This document shows positions 9,315 through 20,302 of a stretch of 64,000 bases of DNA, in pieces. Both the position numbers and the translations under genes were made by a program. Within the stretch, counting starts at the first letter, position 1; each line of letters starts with the position of its first letter. The notes under the pieces were generated by a model. The model was not told where the DNA came from, searched no databases, and worked only from the letters and a program-made list of their open reading frames with translations. This stretch comes from Pelecanus crispus. Lineage: Eukaryota > Chordata > Aves > Pelecaniformes > Pelecanidae. The stretch lies in NCBI RefSeq assembly GCF_030463565.1, contig NC_134675.1:13723862-13787861 (forward strand), written 5' to 3'.

Positions 9315-9358
9315 GGCTGCGTGATGTTTAGCTGCTTGCCAGGTTAAACCACAACAGC
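9315..9358 (+). mobile_element. LTR-A 3' tip (last ~42 bp)
   Basis: 'ggctgcgtgatgtttagctg' and 'ggttaaaccacaaca' match the end of the ERV-I LTR (5024-5067). This is probably the remnant of the 3' LTR of ERV-I, joined to RNase H by a large deletion that removed integrase and most of the LTR. Confidence 0.55.
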
Positions 9359-9965
9359 AGGTTTTCTTCTACGCCCCACCTATAACAAACCCTTTAGGTC
9401 TCACAGTTAAGCACTATATTAAGATGGCATAGTTTCAGTTTCTTCATCTTCTTCCAGTGCACCCCCAGAGGTGGACAGACTGGTATGATCCCCATCACTG
9501 TCATCTGCCCACCCTTCCATTCACATTAATCATCCTGGTGCCTTCCTTTTTCATTTCCTAGTTTGGGTTAAAGGGGCATCTTCTTGTGTGGGTACAGGTT
9601 TCCCTCATCCTCAATCATAATAAATGAAGAATATATAATCCATCTCAGCCTCCCAGGTCCCATCCTTGGGCACAAATGGCAGCCACTTTGGTGTCAGCTA
9701 TTCGCCTTCCTTGAGCCTCACTTGGAAATCTGCTATTTTCTTGGCAGACAGCTGCACCACTTTTTGGCGGCCCCGTAGGTGGTATCTCCAGCAGCCTGTG
9801 CTGAGAGCAGCGCCTCCTTAAGTAAGCCATTACGGTCCTCTAGACCAGCTATTTGTCTCTCCCCTTCTTAAGCCCGAAGTTTGTCTCAGTCTCCAATCCA
9901 TAAGAGTCCTGTATGCAAAGGTGCACCCCCAACATAAATGCAGCACATCTTTCATCATATCCTTT
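9359..9965 (-). pseudogene. Probable gag-like remnant of another ERV (minus strand)
   Basis: No intact frame. On the minus strand, short frames read like a Gag coiled or leader region (for example GVHLCIQDSYGLETETNF, then LEDRNGLL-like text in another frame). The family is not recognised and the assignment is tentative. It could be unrelated non-coding sequence. Confidence 0.3.
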
Positions 9966-10517
9966 TGTTGTGGCTTGACCACAGCCTGCAGCTAAGCTCC
10001 ACATAGCCACTCGCTCACTCCCCTGACCAGCGGGACAGGGGAGAGAATAGGAAGAACAAAAGCAAGAAAACTCATGGGTGGAGAAAAATATCATTTAATA
10101 AGCAAAGGAGAGGACAAAGAAAGAAAGAAAAAAACCAAAAACAACTGATGCAAATGCAATCACTTACCACCTCCTACAAGACGACCAATGTCAGTCTCCG
10201 AGCAATGGCTACCTACCAAAAACCCCCTTCCCTCAGTTTTTATTGGTGAGCACGATGTTATATGGCATGGAATATCCCTTTGATCAGTTCAGGCCAGCTG
10301 TTCTGGTTGTGTCCCCTCCCAGCTTCTTGAACACCCCCAACATACTTGCTGAGGGAGCAGAAACAAACAGAAAAAGCCTTGACACTATGCAAACGCTGTT
10401 CAGCAATAGCTAAAACATCGGTGTGTTACCAACACTATTTTAGTCACAAATCCAAAACACAGCACCATATGAGCTGCTATGAAGAAAATTAACTCCATCC
10501 CAACCAGACCCAGTACA
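9966..10517 (-). mobile_element. LTR-A2 relative, 3' LTR of ERV-II (minus)
   Basis: The plus-strand ends are TGTTGTGGCTTGACC and ..CCCAGTACA. On the minus strand it is preceded by a purine-rich tract (AAGGGGTGGAGAT, complement of 10518-10530), as expected of a polypurine tract, and by integrase sequence. It is therefore read as the 3' LTR of a minus-strand ERV. No matching 5-bp repeat is found at the internal junction, as expected for a non-solo LTR. Confidence 0.75.
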
Positions 10518-11203
10518 ATCTCCACCCCTTATTCCATACAATGTACATCATGCTCAGGATCTACACTATCCAATACATCCTCATTAACCACCCCCCCACC
10601 CCCGCTTTCCCATCCTTTGTTATATACACAGATATCATTCCCTTAGTCTATGGGTCACCCCCATGAAATGTCCCTAAAATGTCCATTGAGCTCATTTAGT
10701 CCATGACTTAGGTTCCATCTGTTATGGTGGTTGCCCAGGACTGAAAAGATGGCATGTTGTGTTGAGTTACTGCACACCAAAGCCAACTCAGGTTGGGTCA
10801 CTGCTGCACTTGCCCAGCTTCTTGCAAGGCTCGTTATCCATTGGTTCAGGTGATTCCTGCTGTAGTACTTCCTACATCCAACTCAAATCATGGGTTATTC
10901 TCCCCCAAGGTTAAATCTGCTTGAGGCACACACCAGATTTCCCCATCCTTCCATATTACCCACCAAGTACACCTGGGTCCTTGAACAAAAGCAATCCCAT
11001 GAATGGGTTTGCCTTTTCCCGAGGGAGGAGTAACCCATGCTGTCTTTCCCAGCCAGTTCCCTACACACACTATGGGGACCTTATCTCCTTCCACAGTACC
11101 TAGGGGCTTTTTTGGGGCAGGGCCAGGACAGTTATCTGATCCTCAGGTCTGCTCCTGTCTCCTGAAGAACAGTGCTTGGAAACAGTGGCTAGGGAATTAA
11201 AAG
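10518..11203 (-). pseudogene. ERV-II integrase C-terminal region and 3' end
   Basis: The minus-strand frame 11094-10888 ends the integrase and includes W-I-W-K-D-G and KVPIVCVGNW. The segment 10975-11150 is nearly identical to 12018-12180, the same pol region in ERV-III. Nothing upstream of about 11203 is kept in this copy. The polypurine tract and 3' LTR follow. Confidence 0.65.
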
Positions 11204-11566
11204 TGATCATCCTATTTCTAGCTCTGTCTTTACTGAAGCTGCTTGAAAAATTCTTTCTGGGAGAATTTTCCATGGGGGAATTCAGGCATGATGTGGTGGG
11301 AACATGATGGATTTTGGAGGAAGTTTTCTCATTGGGGAGTCTTGATCAGTCTCATGTTGTGTCACTCATGCTGACTTGTATATTACCATGATAGTCTCTG
11401 AGCTTATCTAGATATTCATCATGATGCAATTTCTGAATCTCCTGCTTTGTGTGATACAGTCAAATCTCAACATGAGTGAAACAATTTGATGTTATTGCAT
11501 CAAAACACATCAGCATTTCTTAAGAAACTCCCTCCACCATGATTACTTTCTAAATTTCAAATTCTC
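11204..11566. other. Unassigned sequence between two ERV fragments
   Basis: AT-rich, with no open frame of note and no visible similarity to the other repeats in the window. Confidence 0.4.
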
Positions 11567-11781
11567 AGCTGTGTCCCCTCCCAAGTTCTTGTGCACCCTC
11601 AGCCTACTCGCTGGCGGGGCAGTCTGAGGAGCAGAAAAGGCCTTGACGCTGTGTAAGCACTGTTCAGCAATAACTAAAACATCAGTGTGTTACCAACACT
11701 GTTTTGGTCACAAATCCAAAACATAGCACCATGCATGCTACTATGAAGAATATTAACTCTATACTAGCCAAAACCAATACA
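11567..11781 (-). mobile_element. LTR-A2 fragment, reverse (U3 start only)
   Basis: Matches the right part of 8445-9039: 'ctgtgtcccctcccaagttc', 'cctactcgctggcggggcag', and the end 'ccaaaaccaataca'. The R/U5 half is missing. Confidence 0.8.
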
Positions 11782-11786
11782 TGTGC

Positions 11787-12010
11787 CATGGGAAAATCCA
11801 TCCGGAGTCTGTCTGATGCTGCACAAAAGCAAGGTTCCCAGCATCTGAAGGGACATAAGATTTACTTGCTATCTATATTCCTCTTTTTATTCTATCTTAT
11901 TAAAACAGTTATTTTATTAAACCATTTGTTGTCAGGTCTTTCTTATTGAGGTCCGGAAAGAACCATGGACTGCACCTCAGTTCCCCCACTCCGCTCCCCC
12001 ACTCCAATGA
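11787..12010 (+). mobile_element. LTR-D fragment
   Basis: 'ctgtctgatgctgcacaaa', 'cccagcatctgaagggacat' and 'catttgttgtcaggtctttc' are the reverse complement of parts of the LTR-D copies at 14200-14780 and 35901-36482. It is oriented opposite to them and lies between an LTR-A2 fragment and ERV-III integrase. Confidence 0.75.
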
Positions 12011-12649
12011 AACAAACACCTTGGTCCTTGAACAAAAGCAATCCCACAAATGGGTTTGCCTTTTCCCAAGGGGTGAGCAACCCATGCTGTCTTTCCAAGC
12101 CTACACATACTACGGGGACCTTATCCCCTTCCACAGTACCTAGGGGCTTTTTTGGGGCAGGGCCAGGTCGGTTATCTGATCCTCTGGTATAACTAGCTAA
12201 GTGGCTTCTGCTAAATTTATATCCCAGTGCTTCCATGCCCTGATGCACAACGCTCTCAGCATAGTCTTTAACAGTCCATTAGATCTCTCAATCTTTCTGG
12301 AGGCTTGTGGGTGATAGGGGTTGTGATACACCCAGTCAGTGCCATGTTTATTGGCCCAGGAGTCTATGAGGTTATTTCAGAAATGAGTCCCGTTGTCTGA
12401 CTCAATTCTTTCTGGGGTACCATGTCGCCAAAGAAGTTGCCTTTCAAGGCCCAAAATTATGTTTCCGGTGGTGGCATGGTTTACAGGGTATATTTCTAGC
12501 CACCTGGTAGTTGCTTACACCATGGTGAGCATGTAACACTTGCCTTCATGAGCTAGTGGCAGTGGTCCAATATAGTCAATTTGGCAGGTCTCGCCTTATC
12601 AAAAACCCAGCCACTGCCCTCTATTCCAGGGAGACTTTACTTACGTGGC
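12011..12649 (-). pseudogene. ERV-III integrase remnant
   Basis: Decayed minus-strand integrase core and C-terminus. The plus strand shows complements of typical core text ('ccattagatctctcaatctttc' corresponds to a ...ERSNGLLK motif; 'gactcaattctttctggggtac'). There are many frame breaks. Its C-terminal part at 12018-12180 duplicates 10975-11150. Confidence 0.65.
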
Positions 12650-13060
12650 TCACTTGTTTGCGGCACATGTTTTACATTCATGAGTGACCTGCGTGATGGC
12701 CTCAATGGTCAAGTCCACCCCTCTATCAGGAGCCCATCTGTATGTTGCATCTCTGCCTAGATGTCCTGATGTTTCGTGGGCCCACCGAGCTACAAATAAC
12801 TCACCCTTAAGCTCTCCATCCAGGTCCACCTGAGCCACTTTAGTTCTGGCAGCCTGGTCTACCTGTTCGTTGTTTTGATGTTCTTTGGTAGCGCAGATCT
12901 TGGGCATGTGAGCATCTACATGATATACCTTTACAGCAATGTTTTCTACCCAGGCAGCAATGTCTTGCCACAGTGCAGCAGCCCAGATGGGTTTACCTCT
13001 GTGCTGCCAGTTGCTCTGCTTCCATTGCTGTAGCACCCCCCACAGGGCATTAGCCACCAT
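12650..13060 (-). pseudogene. ERV-III RNase H end and integrase zinc domain
   Basis: A 136-codon minus frame. The first part is the RNase H C-terminus (NALWGVLQQWKQSNWQHRGK, then VYHVDAHMPK with the conserved His/Asp). The second part carries the integrase HHCC zinc motif: H in WAHETSGHLG, then HECKTCAANK. The pair of His and pair of Cys are intact. The frame opens into the protein at both ends, so it is an internal piece. Confidence 0.8.
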
Positions 13061-13227
13061 CCATGAGTCAGTGTAGAGTACTGGCCACTTTTCTCATTCG
13101 GCAATATCTAGGAACAGCTCGATGGATTTTACTTCTGAAAACTGACTCAATTCACCTTTTCCTTTGATAGTTTCTGCGACTTGTCATGTGGGACTCCACA
13201 CAGCAGCTTTCCAGCTCTGATGGTTTC

Positions 13228-13590
13228 CTACAATATAACATTGGTAAACAGAGCATATAGAGTCTCTTTTTCTGGTAATTTATTATACACTGAGGCCTCT
13301 TGGGAATGGGTGACCTCCTCAGGCAATGCTCTGAAATCTCTGACTTCTGGCCAGTTCATGACCTTTTCTAGGATTCCTAGGCATCTGAGGTTTCCCATCC
13401 AAGCCCGAGCCCATTGCATGATCAACACTACCCACTTACTCCATGTAGCATCAGTTGCATGATGGGTAGAGAGGAGCCTTCCTTTGAACAACCAGTACAG
13501 TACAGGCAACTGTAGTGCCAAGAGGAGCTGTGCTTCTGTACTAACAACTTCTGAAGTGGCTTGAACCCCTTCATATGCTGGTAGTATATC
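13228..13590 (-). pseudogene. ERV-III RNase H, N-terminal part
   Basis: The minus frame 13521-13228 contains the LPVLYWLFKGR, STHHATDATWSKWVVLIMQ, GILEKVMNWPE blocks, then LFT at the first RNase H motif. It matches 24300-24630 and 9040-9310. The element ends at about 13590 ('cttcatatgctggtagtat'), so RT and everything upstream are missing. Confidence 0.75.
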
Positions 13591-14199
13591 CTTTTAATTT
13601 CCTCACTTTGATTTAAAGATACAGCTTGATTTTAATTCACTATGCATGCCTAGACAGAGTGTATGGGGGGTATTCTTCTCCACTTTCAGTTGAGTCGGTG
13701 GTCTTGTTCTCCCCCCTGCCAGAATTACCTTTCTCCTACTTTATTCTCTGCCAAGGCAAATCTTTCTAGTAATAATACTCATTCATAGTTTACTGATCAG
13801 AACAGTAATATATCACTCTGTTCTTTGTTTTGAACAATTTGTTAACTATCCACAAAACCATATTTTACCTACTCAGCTAGGGTTGCTTTAGCAACTTATT
13901 AACTAAACAAAGAAAAGTTAGGGCAGGGCTGTATAATGGACATCTATAGCAGCATCAATTTTTGGATAACAAAGGGACTGCAGCCTGTGCAGGAAACTAT
14001 CCTGGCACAGAGGAGCAGTAAAAAGCAAGGATCAGTGGAGGAAAACAACTAAGAAGCAGAGAGTGACAGAAAGAAAACGTTATGCACTGATCCCAACCTC
14101 CTGCACCTCCCATCACCTCACCAAAGGAATTGGGAGGGACAAAGTGTAATGCACAGCGAAAACAAGGAAGCTGATGCTAGAAAGAGGGGAAGAGAGGTG
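13591..14199. other. Unassigned sequence
   Basis: No gene or repeat recognised. The last part (about 14100-14199) is purine-rich and borders the LTR-D copy. Confidence 0.4.
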
Positions 14200-14780
14200 T
14201 GTTCTGCACTGGGAGAGGAGCAGTATGAGAGATTGAGAGATGGTGCAGGGCTCTTTCTAGACCTCAATAAGAAAGGCCTGACAACAAATAGCTTAATGAA
14301 ACAGCTGTTTTAAGAGGATAGCATACAAAGAGAAATATAATCAGTGAGTAAATCTTATGTCCTTTCAGATGCTGGGAACCCTGTGTTTGTGCAGCATCAG
14401 ACAGAGCCCGAAGGGATTTTCCCACAGCACACTGCACAGATTCTGTCTGCGGACAGGTTCTTCCTTTTTGGTTATTTGAGGTATTATATGATTTCCTTAC
14501 AAGAAAGCAACTCTATTCTTCATTTCTACTGTCAGACAGAAAGGATGTTTGCATAAGAACACCTTCCTGCACCTTTTGATAAAGGCACGGCCACACAGGT
14601 GGCGTAATCGCAGGTACCAAGTAGGAGCTGCCTGCAGGCTCCTCTGTTACAATGAGCTGGTTACATTTATCCTGAGGCTGAGGAATTTGTGCAGCACAAG
14701 ACAGGCTTGGGCCTACTCAGCTTAACTCTTATGTGGATCACTCCTTGAAGTACAATGGTGTTCCGGTCAGGATCACTACA
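14200..14780 (-). mobile_element. LTR-D, reverse
   Basis: The plus-strand ends are TGTTCTGCACTGGGAG and ..GGATCACTACA. It aligns along its length with 35901-36482, including 'gcctgacaacaaat', 'cccacagcacactgcacag' and 'gttacaatgag.tgg'. No flanking duplication is visible here (aggtg left, ttgca right), so one flank may be rearranged. Confidence 0.75.
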
Positions 14781-14931
14781 TTGCACCCCTTGATCCACAT
14801 ACACTTTGACTTTCTTAAAGACATTATAAGTTACAGATTATGTTAGTAAGGTGTTCAGCTAATAGAAAGTTTCCCGACAGGTTGGAATGTTAACTCTGTC
14901 ATAACATCCACCAGCACACAGCACAGGCCAG

Positions 14932-15874
14932 TGTCACGGCCCAAACTGGACTGTCCAGAGAGGATCGTGGAGGTTCTGTGATTCCCTTGGGCTAAATTAA
15001 GGTGAAACAACACCAAACGACCAATTAAACACTTTATTGACAGTAAACACCAACCTGAACTTGGAAAGCACCACGATATGCAGGGGATAAGGAGGACCCT
15101 CCCATTGAGTCACGAGGTTCAGAATAGACCCCCTTGCTTTCTAAACTCCTTTCCAGAGAGGAGTCTAGGTGCAGCTAGGTCCAATCTTAGTCTCAGACAT
15201 GGTCAATGGTTTCATGTGAATAAGGAGGCAACCTAAACCAGGAAAGCACCACAATAGGCAACGTGGGTTCTAATCCAAATACTTATAAAAGGAAAGGAAA
15301 AGGAAGAAAGAGGAGAGAGAGAGAGCTATCACCACCCTTGGATCCCACGATATCGATGATAAACATGGCAGTCCTCCAGTGGTGGACATGCTGCTCTCGG
15401 AGCACAAGGCCTCCGGCTGCGCTGGCAGCGGGTGGGGGAAGGCCAGTCCAGAGCAGGGCCAGCGGCAGCAATGTAGGATCCTCTGATGGTAGGGGTGCAC
15501 CACGTGGCTCCTCGAAGTTGTGTCTTTTATAGGCCAGTCCCCGCCTCTAGTCTCGCCCCCCTTGAGGTTTGTTCCAGAATATTCTTCATCTTCTGCGCAG
15601 GCACCACTGAGGGGGGTGGTTGCGAGGGGTCTTTTGGGTGGTTGTGAGCCCCTTCCTCAAATGAACTCTGCATGACCTTTGGCCATCAGAGGGCGGAACT
15701 GCAAATCCTCTGACACACCTACCGACTCCATGCCAACTCTGCACCAATCGGCTTCTCACCTGTGGTGCTATGCAGACCCCAATTTATCGGTATGGAGACC
15801 TTAACTTGCCTCTTTGCAGACCTTAACTTGCCTCACCACAATGTTTGAGGCATTAACTCTTTCAGTCCCTGACA
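14932..15874 (-). mobile_element. Solo LTR-E, reverse, 5-bp TSD GCCAG
   Basis: The plus-strand ends are TGTCACGGCCCAAACTGG and ..CAGTCCCTGACA. GCCAG occurs at 14927-14931 and 15875-15879. On the minus strand a TATA box (CCTATAAAAGAC, about 15530) is followed by a pyrimidine-rich R/U5 and an AATAAAG poly(A) signal (about 15040). At 943 bp it is unlike the other LTRs in the window and occurs only once. Confidence 0.88.
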
Positions 15875-16029
15875 GCCAGCATGGAGCATTCCAGCAGGTT
15901 CCCATACAGCGGCTACTCAAGCTAACCTATGTGCTTCTCAAGCGTTAATACAAAGCCCAATAGACATGTCCTGTTCAAGATCACAAACTCCTCGAATACA
16001 GTGTCTTCCCCAAGGCTGCCAATACAAGG

Positions 16030-16199
16030 TGTTTCACTGAAGCTGAGCCTGGAGAAGGGGGAGAAAAGGTGTTTCCCTAAGTGTTTGTTTAATTGTCTTT
16101 TTTTTCCTCAATACCCCTATAAGAAATTAAAAATTTATGTTAATTTGCAATAAATTAAGTTAAATTACTCAAGGTGAGACTGTTCTGCCTGTGACAATA
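16030..16199 (+). mobile_element. LTR-B-like 3' fragment
   Basis: 'gaagctgagcctggagaag', 'gaaaaggtgtttccctaag', 'tttgcaataaattaagtta' and 'gactgttctgcctgtgac' parallel the LTR-B segment at 48910-49065. It is diverged and truncated at both ends, joined directly to ERV-IV pol. Confidence 0.6.
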
Positions 16200-16204
16200 G
16201 GAAA

Positions 16205-17510
16205 ATTAATTCATTTGAGTGGGGACCCAAGCAACAACAAGCCTTTGACTAGGTAAAACAAGTAGCAGTACATGCAGTTGCCCTAGACCCCATCAGAACC
16301 AGTCCAAATGTCTGAAACGTACTATACACATCAGCAAGGGACCAATCAGTACAATGGTGTTTATGGTAGAAAGCACCAGGAGAGACCAGAGGAACACCCA
16401 TTGGATTCTGGAGCTGAGGCTACTGAGGATGTGAGGAAAACTATATCCCAACAGAAAAAGAAATATTAGCTGCCTATGAGGGAATCTAGGAAGCATCTGA
16501 AGTGACGAGGATGGAATCACAACTGCTGCTGGCCCCTCGTCTGCCAGTATTTCACTGGATGCTGAAAGGAGAAATGCCCTCAACTAATCACGTGACAAGT
16601 GCTACCTGGAGTAAATGGACAGTCCTGATTACCCAGCAGGCTCAGATGGGGAAACAGGGACATCCAGGTCTGGTAGAAGAGCTGATGGAATGGCTTGAAA
16701 ATTGTGATTTGGGGACCCCACCCAAGGTATTACTGTATGCTCAAGAAGCCCCAGAATAAGACAAACTATGAAAAAGAGCGACAATATGCCCTTTTCACTG
16801 ACAGTTCTTGTTGAATTATTGGCAATCAGGAAAAATGGAAGGCTGCCATTTCGAACCCTGTCCAACAGGTGATAAAAACAGATGAAGGTGAAGAACAACT
16901 GAGTCAGTTTGCACAAGTCCAAGCCATAAGACTAGCCATTGATGTAGCATTGTAGAGGAAATGGCCCAGGTTATACCTGCATACTGATTCTTGGATGGTG
17001 ACCAGTGCCCTCTGGGGCTGGCTCACGCAGTGGAAACAGGAATTGGCAGAGATGCCAAAAGCCTGCTTGAATGGTAACATGTGGAAAAACATCATACAGG
17101 ATTTGGAAAAACTCAGTGTGCAAGTACAATACATCAATGCCCATATCCCAAAGGGAAGGGCCATCGAAGAACAAACCAACAACCATCAAGTGGACCAAGC
17201 TGCTCAGATTGCCACAATCAACAAAAACCTGTACTGGGAACACAGAGAGGAACTATTTGTAGCTTGATGGTTTCATGAAATGTCAGGATGAGATGTCACC
17301 TATCACTGGGTAAGAGACTGAGGGGGGGACTTGTTTCAAGACCCCATTGTACAAATAACAAAGGACTGTGAAATTTATGCATTAGTGAAAAAAGCTGAAC
17401 AATGAAAAATATTGAAGCATGAAAGACAACATTTAAACTACCAATCTGGAGATACATAGCAAGTAGACTACATTAGAGCTTTGTGCAGGACTAGTAGGGG
17501 GCATCAATAT
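16205..17510 (+). pseudogene. ERV-IV RNase H and integrase N-terminus
   Basis: Decayed pol. The sequence reads KAPGETRGTPIGFWS, YIPTEKEILAAYEG, LPVFHWMLKGEMPSTNHVTSATWSKW, then (16995-17265) MVTSALWGWLTQWKQ with VQYINAHIPKG, the RNase H C-terminus, then a broken integrase zinc region (FHEMSG). There are many stops. It is more diverged from ERV-I and ERV-V than they are from each other, so it is an older lineage. A CR1 interrupts integrase at 17511. Confidence 0.75.
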
Positions 17511-18190
17511 CATAGAATCATAGAATCGTTTAGGTTGGAAAAGACCTTTAAGATCATCCAGTCCAACCATTAACCTACACTACCAAGTCTACTCTAAGCC
17601 AATCAAGGGTAGACTGGACTAAACCATGTCCCATAGTGCCACATCTACCCGTTTTTTGAACACTTCCAGGGATGATGACTCCACCACCTCTCTGGGCAGC
17701 CTGTTCCAATTCTTGACCACCCTTTCCATAAAGAAATTTTTCCTAATTTCCAACCTAAACCTCCCCTGGCGCAGCTTGAGTCCATTTCCTCTCATCCTAT
17801 CGCTAACTCCATGGGAGAAGAGACCAACACCCACCTCACTACAACCTCCTTTCAGGCAGTTGTAGAGAGCGATAAGGTCTCCCCTCAGCCTCCTCTTCTC
17901 CAGGCTAAACAACCCCAGTTCCCTCAGCCGCTCCTCATAAGGCCTGTGCTCCAGACCCTTCACCAGCTTTGTTGCCCTTCTCTGAACACGCTCCAGCACC
18001 TTAATGTCTTTCTTGTATTGAGGGGCCCAAAATTGGACACAGTATTCCAGGTGCGGCCTCACCAGCGCTGAGTACAGGGGAACAATCACCTCCCTGCTCC
18101 TGCTGGCCACACTATTCCTGATATAAGCCAGGATGCTGTTGGCCTTCTTGGCCACCTGGGCACACTGCTGGCTCATGTTCAGCCATCATG
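17511..18190 (-). mobile_element. CR1 LINE, 5'-truncated, minus strand
   Basis: The 3' end at 17511 shows the reversed octamer-type tail (TCATAGAATCATAGAATC). The minus frame 18176-17619 (185 aa) is the intact C-terminus of ORF2, with [20 protein letters not shown] and [11 protein letters not shown]. It is of the same young subfamily as 54794-56290 and 59048-63212. It is inserted in ERV-IV integrase. Confidence 0.9.
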
Positions 18191-18318
18191 TTCATATGTC
18201 TTAAGAATGGCAGAAATGACTACAGGCTGGCTGGAGACTTATCTAGTAGCCCGTGCCACTGCTAAAAACATGATAGTATATCTCTAAAAACAAGTTTTAT
18301 GGAGACTTGATACACCTG
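18191..18318 (+). pseudogene. ERV-IV integrase, middle fragment
   Basis: A short piece of integrase core between the CR1 and the solo LTR ('gaaatgactacaggctggc', 'agcccgtgccactgctaaaa'). It resumes at 18849. Confidence 0.55.
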
Positions 18319-18848
18319 TGTGGTGGGTTGACCCTGGAAGGCAGCTAAAACCCCACCTGATGGCTCGCTCATTCCCCTGCAGTATAATGGGGCAGAGAAT
18401 CAGAAGGGCAAAAGCAAGAAAAACTCGTGGGTCAAGATAAAGACAGTTTAATAAGTGAAGGGGAAAAAAAAGGAAAAAAGACAAGTGATGCAAAAGCTAT
18501 CACTCACCACCTCCCACCAGCCCAGCCAGTCTCCGAGCAACGGCTACCTTGGACACCCCCCCACCCCCACCCCCATTTTATTGCTGACCATGACGTTATA
18601 CAGTATGGAATATCCCTTTGGTCAGTTCGAGTAAGCTGATCTGGCTGTGTCCCTTCAACCTCTTGCCCACACCCAGCCTACTAGCTGGGGGGGGCAGAGT
18701 GAGAAACAGAGAAAGCCTTGATGCATCACAAGCGTTGTTCACCAATCGCAAAACCATTGGTGTGTTGTCAACACTGTTTTAGTCACAGATCCAAAACACA
18801 GCACCATACAGGCTGCTATGAAGAAAATTAACTGCCAGACCCAGTAAA
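18319..18848 (-). mobile_element. Solo LTR-A2 relative, reverse, 5-bp TSD ACCTG
   Basis: The plus-strand ends are TGTGGTGGGTTGACCC and ..CCCAGTAAA (expected ..TACA, so one substitution at the tip). ACCTG occurs at 18314-18318 and 18849-18853. It contains the reversed CRE-like 'tgacgttatacagtatgg' region. Confidence 0.85.
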
Positions 18849-19173
18849 ACCTGAAAGAATTGATTCTGACGGTGTCTCTCATATCAGAAAGGAAATGATA
18901 AAGTTATAGAGAGATAAACATGGAATTCACTGGATATACAATATCCCCTATTATTCCCTGGCCTCAGGAAAGGTAGAACTATATAATGGACTCCTGAAAA
19001 ATATGCTATGAGCCCTGGGAAAAGAGGATGTGAGAAACTGGGATGTTAATTTGGAAGAAGCCACTTGGCTTGTGAACACCTGAGGGGGCATCATACCAAC
19101 AAGGCCTGTCCCAGGCTAGACCTGTTAGAATACTAGATGGAGAAAAGGTTAAAAGGTTCCTGTTGTGACAGGT
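18849..19173 (+). pseudogene. ERV-IV integrase core, C-terminal part
   Basis: The reading HGIHWIYNIPYYSLASGKVELYNGLLKNML contains the last acidic residue (E) of the D,D-35-E integrase core within the ..GKVE.YNGLLK motif. Stops follow. The piece ends where the LTR of ERV-V begins. Confidence 0.7.
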
Positions 19174-19763
19174 TGTATTGGGTCTGGCTGAGATGGAGTT
19201 AATTTTCCCCATAGCAGCCCTCATAGTGCTGTGCTTTGTATTGGTAGCTAGAAAAGTGTTGATAACACACCAGTGTTTTCGCTACTGCTGAGCAGTGCTC
19301 CCACAGCATCAAGGCTGTCTCTCCAACATTTCCCCCCTCACCAGTAGGCTGGGGGTGGGAAAGATCTTGGGAGGGGTCATAGCCAGGACAGCTGACCCAA
19401 ATTGACCAAAGGGATATTCCATACCATATGACATCTGCTCAACAATAAAAGCTAAGAGAAAGGAGGAGGAAGGGGGGCATTTGTTATTATGACATTTGTC
19501 TTCTGGAGCAACTGCTAGGTGTGCTGAAGCCCTGCTTCCCAGGAAGTGGCTGGACATTGCCTGCTGACAAGAAGTAGAGAACAAATCTTTTGTTTCCCTT
19601 TGCTTCTGTGCTTTTACTTTATTAAACTGCCTTTATCTTGACCCATGAGGTTTTTTCCATCTTATTTTCTCCCCTCCCTGTCCTGCTGAGGAGGGGAGTG
19701 ATAGAGTGGCTTGGTAGTGGCTTGGTGGGCACCTCACGTCCAGCCAAGGTCAACCCACTTACA
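19174..19763 (+). mobile_element. ERV-V 5' LTR (LTR-A2 type)
   Basis: Starts TGTATTGGGTCTGGCTGAG and ends ..CAACCCACTTACA, 590 bp. A TATA-like 'caataaaagct' lies near 19443 and a 'ttattaaactgcctttatc' block near U5. A primer site follows at 19773, which marks it as a 5' LTR. It inserted next to or into ERV-IV integrase. Confidence 0.85.
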
Positions 19764-19772
19764 GTCCTTTTT

Positions 19773-19790
19773 TGGTGCCCAACGTGAGGC
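19773..19790 (+). promoter_or_regulatory. Primer binding site of ERV-V, tRNA-Lys(CUU) type, degenerate
   Basis: TGGTGCCCAACGTGAGGC differs at two positions from the complement of tRNA-Lys(CUU). It lies 9 bases after the LTR end, as in ERV-I and ERV-VI. Confidence 0.7.
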
Positions 19791-19843
19791 ACAAAACAAT
19801 GGCAGTTTTGTATTAAGCATGCTATAGCTATAGTAGTTATTAA

Positions 19844-20302
19844 GTGGAAAGCTTCTGTGTGGGTCATGGAGTTTGCTGGCTGCACTGCTTATCTCTTTAT
19901 TTTGCTGAGCTTGGGAACATGTTAATACAAACAATGGCTATGTGTTTTGCCCTGGCGTTGATGGCCTTACTGTGCTGGGGGAGCTGTCTCGTGGAGAGGA
20001 TGAGGGAATACATCTCCCTCTTCCTACCCAGGATTGATGTGGGTGGTTTTATTATGCAGGCTCCTGAGGTCCTTGTTCACCTTTATGTGAGCTGTTTAAT
20101 ACTACTAATTAACACTGTTGGCATATTAAGGGGTTTGTGGAATCTGGTGTTGTCCTGGTGTAAGAGAAGACGACTTTGGGGTAAGGCGATACTTGAAATG
20201 TGCCCTGAGGTGGCCGGTCCCTGGGTGGCGGGGTGTGTGGAAGGATTTGGGCAGATTCCTAGGATGGTTATCACCTCCCATAACCTGGGACTTTACACCT
20301 GA
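19844..20302 (+). pseudogene. ERV-V leader ORF, hydrophobic
   Basis: A 152-codon frame in the same position as the ERV-I leader ORF. Two hydrophobic stretches stand out: residues about 28-48 (MAMCFALALMALLCWGSC) and about 78-100 (VLVHLYVSCLILLINTVGIL). A basic KRRRLWGK patch follows. Sequence similarity to the ERV-I/VI leader is weak, but the position, size and hydrophobic plan agree. It overlaps the next frame (20193-20555), which carries Gag-like TQTT repeats. Function unknown. Confidence 0.5.
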
